A stretch of DNA of 64,000 nucleotides from Nocardioides sp. CFH 31398 (GTDB taxonomy: Bacteria; Actinomycetota; Actinomycetes; Propionibacteriales; Nocardioidaceae), in NCBI RefSeq assembly GCF_022436705.1, contig NZ_JAKUHT010000020.1:95694-159693 (forward strand), written 5' to 3'. Of the stretch, positions 62,401-64,000 are shown piece after piece (within the stretch, counting starts at the first letter, position 1; every line of letters begins with the position of its first letter). The notes beneath the pieces were generated by a model. It made no database searches. It had not been told where the DNA came from and saw only the letters and a list, made by a program, of their open reading frames with translations. Both the position numbers and the translations under genes were made by a program.

Positions 62401-64000
62401 GTCGCCCCGGCGCCTGACCTGGTGATCGAGAAGGCCGCGTCGGTCCGCGACGTCAACGGCTCGGGCCTCACCGACGCCGGTGACGAGATCAGCTACACCT
62501 TCACGGTCGCCAACGAGGGCAACGTGACGCTGCGGCGCGTCCGGGTCGACGACCCGCTGCTCGCCGGCGCCACCCCGCCCGTCACCGTCACCTGCGAGCG
62601 AAACCGTCTCGTCGCGGGCGACACGACCACCTGCGCCGCCGACGCGCCGTACGTCGTCACCGAGGCCGACGAGGCCGCCGGGTCCGTCGACAACGCCGCG
62701 ACCGCCCGCGCGGTCCGCGGACCGGCGGACACCCCGGTCGCCTCGGAGGCCGACGGCACGTCGACCACGGTCACCGCGCCCGTCACCGGCCTCACGCTCG
62801 TCAAGGACGCCGCGGCGCCCGTCGACGCCAACGACTCGGGCCTGACCGACGCCGGCGACACCGTCGCCTACTCCTTCACCGTCACCAACGACTCGAACGT
62901 CCCCGTGACCGGCCTCGTCGTCGACGACGAGCTGCTCGCCGGGCTTGCCCCGGCGACCACCGTCACCTGCGAGGACACGACCCTCGCGGCGAACGGCGGG
63001 ACGACGACCTGCAGGGCCGACGCGCCGTACCGCATCACCGCCGCCGACGAGGACGCCGGCGAGGTCGTGAACACGGCGACCGCGACGGCCACCGACCCCG
63101 ACGGCGACGACGTCGTCTCGCCGGAGGACACGACCACCACCCCCGTCGTCGTCCCGGCGCCCGCGCTGGGCGTGGAGAAGTCCGCCGACGCGGTGGACGT
63201 GAACGGTTCGGGGGCGATCGACGCCGGTGACACGATCGCGTACTCGTTCGTGGTGACGAACGAGGGTGACGTGCCGGTGAGCGGTGTCGGGATCGACGAC
63301 GAGCTGCTCGCGGGGCTCGTGCCCGCCGTGGGTGTGACCTGTGAGGACACCGCCCTGGCCGTGGGTGCCTCGACGACCTGCGCGGCCGACGGGCCGTACG
63401 TCGTGACCACCACCGACGAGCGCGCCGGCTCCGTGGACAACGAGGCCACCGCCGTCGGGCTCGACCCCGACGACGAGGCCGTGACCTCGCCGACCGACGT
63501 GACGTCGACCCCCACCCGCGTGCCCGCGCCGTCGTTGGAGATCGACAAGTCGCTGCCCGCCGGCGGGATCGACGACGTCGAGGGCGACGGCATCGTCGAC
63601 GCCGGCGACACCCTCACCTACGCCTTCCGGGTGACCAACACCGGGAACGTGCCGGTGACCGACCTGGTCGTCACCGACGCGATGCTCACGGACGCCGACC
63701 CGGCCGTCACGGTCGAGTGCGCCGCCGACGCCCTGCAGCCGGGGGAGTCCACCACCTGCGAGCAGTCCGCGCCGTACGTCGTGACCGCCGCGGACGAGGA
63801 CGCCCGCGCCGTCACGAACTCGGCCACCGCCTCGGGCGCCGCGCCGGGCGTGGGTGAGGGCCCGCGGGTGGACGTGGTCTCCGACCCGGACACGGTGCGG
63901 GTGCCGGTGACGGCCGAGGCGGACGTGCTGACGCTGGACAAGCGGGCCGCGGAGCCGGTCGACGTGAACGGCTCCGGCCTGGTCGACGCGGGCGACACGA
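53473..64000 (+). CDS. Giant secreted DUF11-like repeat protein (3' end outside window)
   Basis: One frame runs from TTG 53473 to the window edge (at least 3,509 codons). TTG is chosen because GGAAGGA lies seven bases upstream and it gives a signal peptide (RRR at about 27-29, then a hydrophobic core, cleavage near APAAA-like sequence at about 50-56); ATG 53365 has no such site. Residues about 57-310 look like a beta-propeller-type domain with YYYGGFSN, then a prealbumin-like domain, then about 26 repeats of 117-132 residues. Each repeat has a Dx-N-x-SG-x-x-D-x-G-D loop like calcium-binding loops of adhesin B-repeats, and VTC...TTC cysteines. Likely a cell-surface or fibrillar adhesin. Confidence 0.85.
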   Translation, partial: MRRASRFPSHPSGRRDWLPLRGRALRRRVATTVVLGLLAAGLGVVTVAVAPPPPAAAAAPLDCGSVYALRGQSPRDIWSVNTGTGGLTTVGTFDIANATGNLNGLGITDDGSAVFGVLPANSGTGRTVYRHLRSTEATTALGAGVAGAEVTHGAVNPANNFYYYGGFSNVAGGTATLSVYGFNTVTNTSIGLVARGTVPAGGANGDFAFDQLGRLYVTGGAAGTNVLTAINEAIPTTAQATPVALTGSRLSTITTPSDQAVNGIAFAGNGLLYLASQQQLFEVQPGTGTVLNTRTLSTAAASVDLASCARPSTIVVRKSFPQGRAAAGDQATVSVTGANLGSGNNTGTTQGNETGVQDQVAAEYAGPVLGTSGTTYTISESGSGTREASTSQNGYTRAWSCVNVSAGNAVVASGTGASGQFTMPASGSAGANVVCTFTNTAQVSAITLDKTAGTPSGNTAGSTVRYDFAVTNSGTVPVSNVTVTDPKVGPVTCGTGTLAVGATRTCTSVTYTLTQADVNAGRVDNTASASATATGLPNATASDSVSTTITQAPSLALTKRAGTPVDANGNDLVDAGDRIAYTFDVRNTGNVQLTGLAISDPKVGATTCDATSLAPGATTTCRTTAAYTITAADQTAGAVDNTATATASSPGGASVTSNRSSTSTPITVPNPGLTLDKQVGTVTDTNGSGITDRGDTIAYRFVVTNSGNVRVTGLVINDPKVGATTCPVTALAVGASTTCTTTTPYVVSAADQTNGAVANTATASATAAGGGTITSPSDTTRTSVTTPAPSLAIDKRGAAPVDRNSSGLTDAGDTIRYAFTVTNTGNVPISAVAVADPLLARQAPAITVGCASTTLAPGASTECTTSRAYTVTEDDETAGRVVNTATATGRDPDGGSVQSASDSVTDTVTLPAPDLTLDKRLGEVVDVNGSGITDAGDEVDYVFVVTNTGNVPVRSVAIDDDLVGAVTCLDVTLAVGQRTTCTTDTPYVVTADDERAGVLTNTATATGDDPDGGDVTSDPDTVNVPTTAQSAVLSLTKRADDPVDVNDSGLTDAGDTVTFRFTVTNDGNVPVRQVTITDPRAPPVTCQGTQPLRLAPGASTTCVTDRPYVITEADEAAGAAVNVATASGIDPDGDPVTSPTASATVAPVVAGAPAVTIDKQVTDPVDVNGSGLTDAGDTLTFRFVVTNTGNVGLRQVRVDDDLLAAGVTCPTGRLLPGATRTCTAPAYTITEADEAAGAVDNVASARAVDPDGAAVRSATDATSTPVATPAPALLVDKTAGTPDDRNGSGLVDAGDRITYSFTVTNDGTVPITDVAISDALLAGAGTGVTCLTRALAVGASTSCTADAPYVVTAADERAGAVTNTATATGRDPDAGRVVSPADGTRTPTTVPAPSLRFGKTAGTPVDANGNGLVDAGDRVPYRFTVTNDGNVPVGSVAVVDDLAGPVTCGRTRLTPGQTTQCEADRPYTITPADQTSGEVVNTASATGTDPDGDRVVSGTDTTRTPVATAAPGLSMTKTAGRPRDLNDSGLVDAGDEIDYTFEVTNTGNVPVRVLRIDDPTVGSVACDVTVLAPGESTGCETVTPYVVTADDEEAGEYRNSATAVAEAPGSGTIRSAASSTTTSVVEPDPALVLEKSATTTDLNGSGTTDEGDEILYTFTVTNTGNVPLDDLAVEDPLLAGQPTPIGVTCDATRLGTSPATSSTTCTADAPYVVTAADEVAGRVTNLADATAVDPDGGPVTSPDDRTVTRTTLGDAELDVVKSATVTDVDDSRITDAGDEIAYTFVVTNTGNLTITDVTVDDPLAGAVTCQATELAPGEDTTCTADEPYVVTADDEDAARVTNTATARGTAPGVGAGPRADVASDPDTVNVGVTEQAAVLTLRKTASDVVDVNDSGLPDAGDEITYTFEVSNDGNVTVRDLRIVDDLLTDSDPAVAVTCDEPVLAPGARTTCTADGPYVVTEADEDAGEVVNTATAEGTGPRGTVTSNEAVATSEPVIDGEPALAIEKRAGTPVDVNDSGLVDAGDTVAYTFRVSNTGTVPVRGITVTDDLLPGGVTCPQARLAAGGAMTCTAAPYTITTADEGTDLVNTARVRGTDPDGARVDGGPSSTTTPVAVPAPSLAVDKQAGDPVDVNGSGLTDAGDTIAYRFLVENTGNVPVTVLRVVDPLVGDVACENVTIPVGQTFECLPLAPYTVTADDEQTGSVTNTAFARGEDPDGDRVRSEEDSTETAVDLPVTGLTLTKTAGTPVDRNDSGLVDAGDTVGYSFTVVNDGTVPLRDLTVSDPLLGAVTCEADTLAADGGSTTCTADEPYVVTEGDEQAGEVVNTATARAADPDGDTVADTDVATVEVATPAPALELEKTAGTPDDVNGSGLVDAGDTVLFTFTVTNTGTVPLSSLRVDDPLLAAADIDVTCDATALAVDGDAASTTCTADAPYEITTSDQLAGRVLNRATASALDPDDGDVDSEPDTTRTPVATPAPALALEKDASTEDVNDSGLVDAGDLVTYTFTVTNAGDVPLADLAVDDGLLSSQDPAITVSCEQTELAPGDDTTCTAYAAYEVSDADVDAGVLTNTATATATAPGVGRGPRPDVTSDPDSVNLPTTRQAPVLTLDKVAADPVDVNGSGITDAGDTIAYTFTVTNEGNVPVAAITVDDPVLDDADPADPVTCTPDRLAPGEQATCAPASDYVVTAADERAGRVLNVATARGEDPDGDPVASNEDSTTTPTVRQNTVLSLTKTAGDVVDVNGSGLPDEGDTIAYTFRVTNDGNVPVTGVTVADPLLGEVVCRPSARLAPGAVATCESAAPYVVTAADERAGEVVNTATATATGPDGADDVVTSPPASTTTRVVEPVRSLSLEKTAADPVDVDESGQTDAGDTIAFTFRVTNTGTVPVTDVAVSDPTLAAVDPPITVTCDADELEPGAATDCAASRPYVVTADDEATGEVTNTAVASATAPGVGTGPARQVTSPEDSTTTPVVAPAPDLVIEKAASVRDVNGSGLTDAGDEISYTFTVANEGNVTLRRVRVDDPLLAGATPPVTVTCERNRLVAGDTTTCAADAPYVVTEADEAAGSVDNAATARAVRGPADTPVASEADGTSTTVTAPVTGLTLVKDAAAPVDANDSGLTDAGDTVAYSFTVTNDSNVPVTGLVVDDELLAGLAPATTVTCEDTTLAANGGTTTCRADAPYRITAADEDAGEVVNTATATATDPDGDDVVSPEDTTTTPVVVPAPALGVEKSADAVDVNGSGAIDAGDTIAYSFVVTNEGDVPVSGVGIDDELLAGLVPAVGVTCEDTALAVGASTTCAADGPYVVTTTDERAGSVDNEATAVGLDPDDEAVTSPTDVTSTPTRVPAPSLEIDKSLPAGGIDDVEGDGIVDAGDTLTYAFRVTNTGNVPVTDLVVTDAMLTDADPAVTVECAADALQPGESTTCEQSAPYVVTAADEDARAVTNSATASGAAPGVGEGPRVDVVSDPDTVRVPVTAEADVLTLDKRAAEPVDVNGSGLVDAGDT
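54811..64000 (+). repeat. Array of about 26 DUF11-like coding repeats
   Basis: Units begin at about 54811, 55139, 55495, 55846, 56219, 56572, 56938, 57292, 57658, 58012, 58366, 58741, 59110, 59482, 59833, 60184, 60541, 60916, 61303, 61672, 62035, 62422, 62785, 63169, 63535 and 63931 (partial), each starting with a short Leu/Val-rich strand then Lys. Spacing is a multiple of three. Units are diverged rather than identical. Confidence 0.85.

Noticed and set aside
54288..63998. Many 60-250 residue reading frames on the minus strand across the giant gene
   Set aside because: They recur once per repeat, lie antisense to a continuous repeat-protein frame and have no ribosome binding sites; they reflect high GC and repeated coding sequence.
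54811..64000. Regular repeats of about 350-390 bp suggesting a CRISPR-like or tandem DNA array
   Set aside because: Period is a multiple of three, units diverge at synonymous sites and encode protein repeats; there are no short identical repeats with spacers.

Overview
The window is very GC-rich, densely packed and rich in GTG starts and ATGA/GTGA overlaps. It reads as chromosome of a Nocardioides-like actinomycete. This placement is an inference from four signs: SigK/RskA and MprAB-type regulators, a DUF222-HNH (13E12-type) gene, the two dispersed-repeat families, and start codons lying directly on -10 hexamers. No rRNA, tRNA, CRISPR or transposase gene was found.

Layout. 1-6974: an acyl-CoA catabolic operon (AtuA-like, acyl-CoA dehydrogenase, carboxyltransferase, biotin carboxylase, acyl-CoA dehydrogenase), with a dispersed repeat lying in frame inside the first gene. 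7052-10332: two related small membrane proteins, a NYN-LOTUS protein and two secreted proteins. 10363-18898 (minus): a SigK-type envelope module, namely a molybdopterin oxidoreductase, a fasciclin lipoprotein, ECF sigma, anti-sigma, an FAD oxidoreductase fused to DUF1365, and two cyclopropane-fatty-acid-synthase-like methyltransferases. 18954-22542: enoyl-CoA hydratase, a HelD-like RNA polymerase helicase and TrmO. 22552-25291: a Fae-like protein overlapping a zinc alcohol dehydrogenase, with a divergent LysR. 25263-26070: an XRE/DUF2975 pair with a probable operator. 26117-29206: a PhzE-like synthase, a nucleotidyltransferase and an ABM protein.

29223-32037: a questin-oxidase-like gene, then a DUF222-HNH gene with a LexA-type box at its start and 72-bp repeats upstream. 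32047-35768: an NmrA-like protein, a class A beta-lactamase, a divergent LysR and a second beta-lactamase-fold protein. 35772-37003: an ECF sigma factor and its probable membrane anti-sigma. 37118-44624: spore-photoproduct-lyase-like radical SAM protein, two regulator/SDR divergent pairs and a PAS histidine kinase. 44640-44750: a three-unit dispersed repeat.

45478-47478 differs in composition: lower GC, a 436-nt gene-free leader, then a TIR-like gene overlapping a double zinc-ribbon gene. This two-gene cassette is the best candidate here for an undescribed (possibly anti-phage) system.

47479-53265: a HtrA-like protease, small proteins, a cupin, an XRE regulator and an MprB/MprA-like two-component pair. 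53473 to the window end: one giant secreted protein, open for more than 3,500 codons, with about 26 DUF11-like repeats, each carrying a calcium-loop-like motif and a cysteine pair. Its frame stays open to the window edge.
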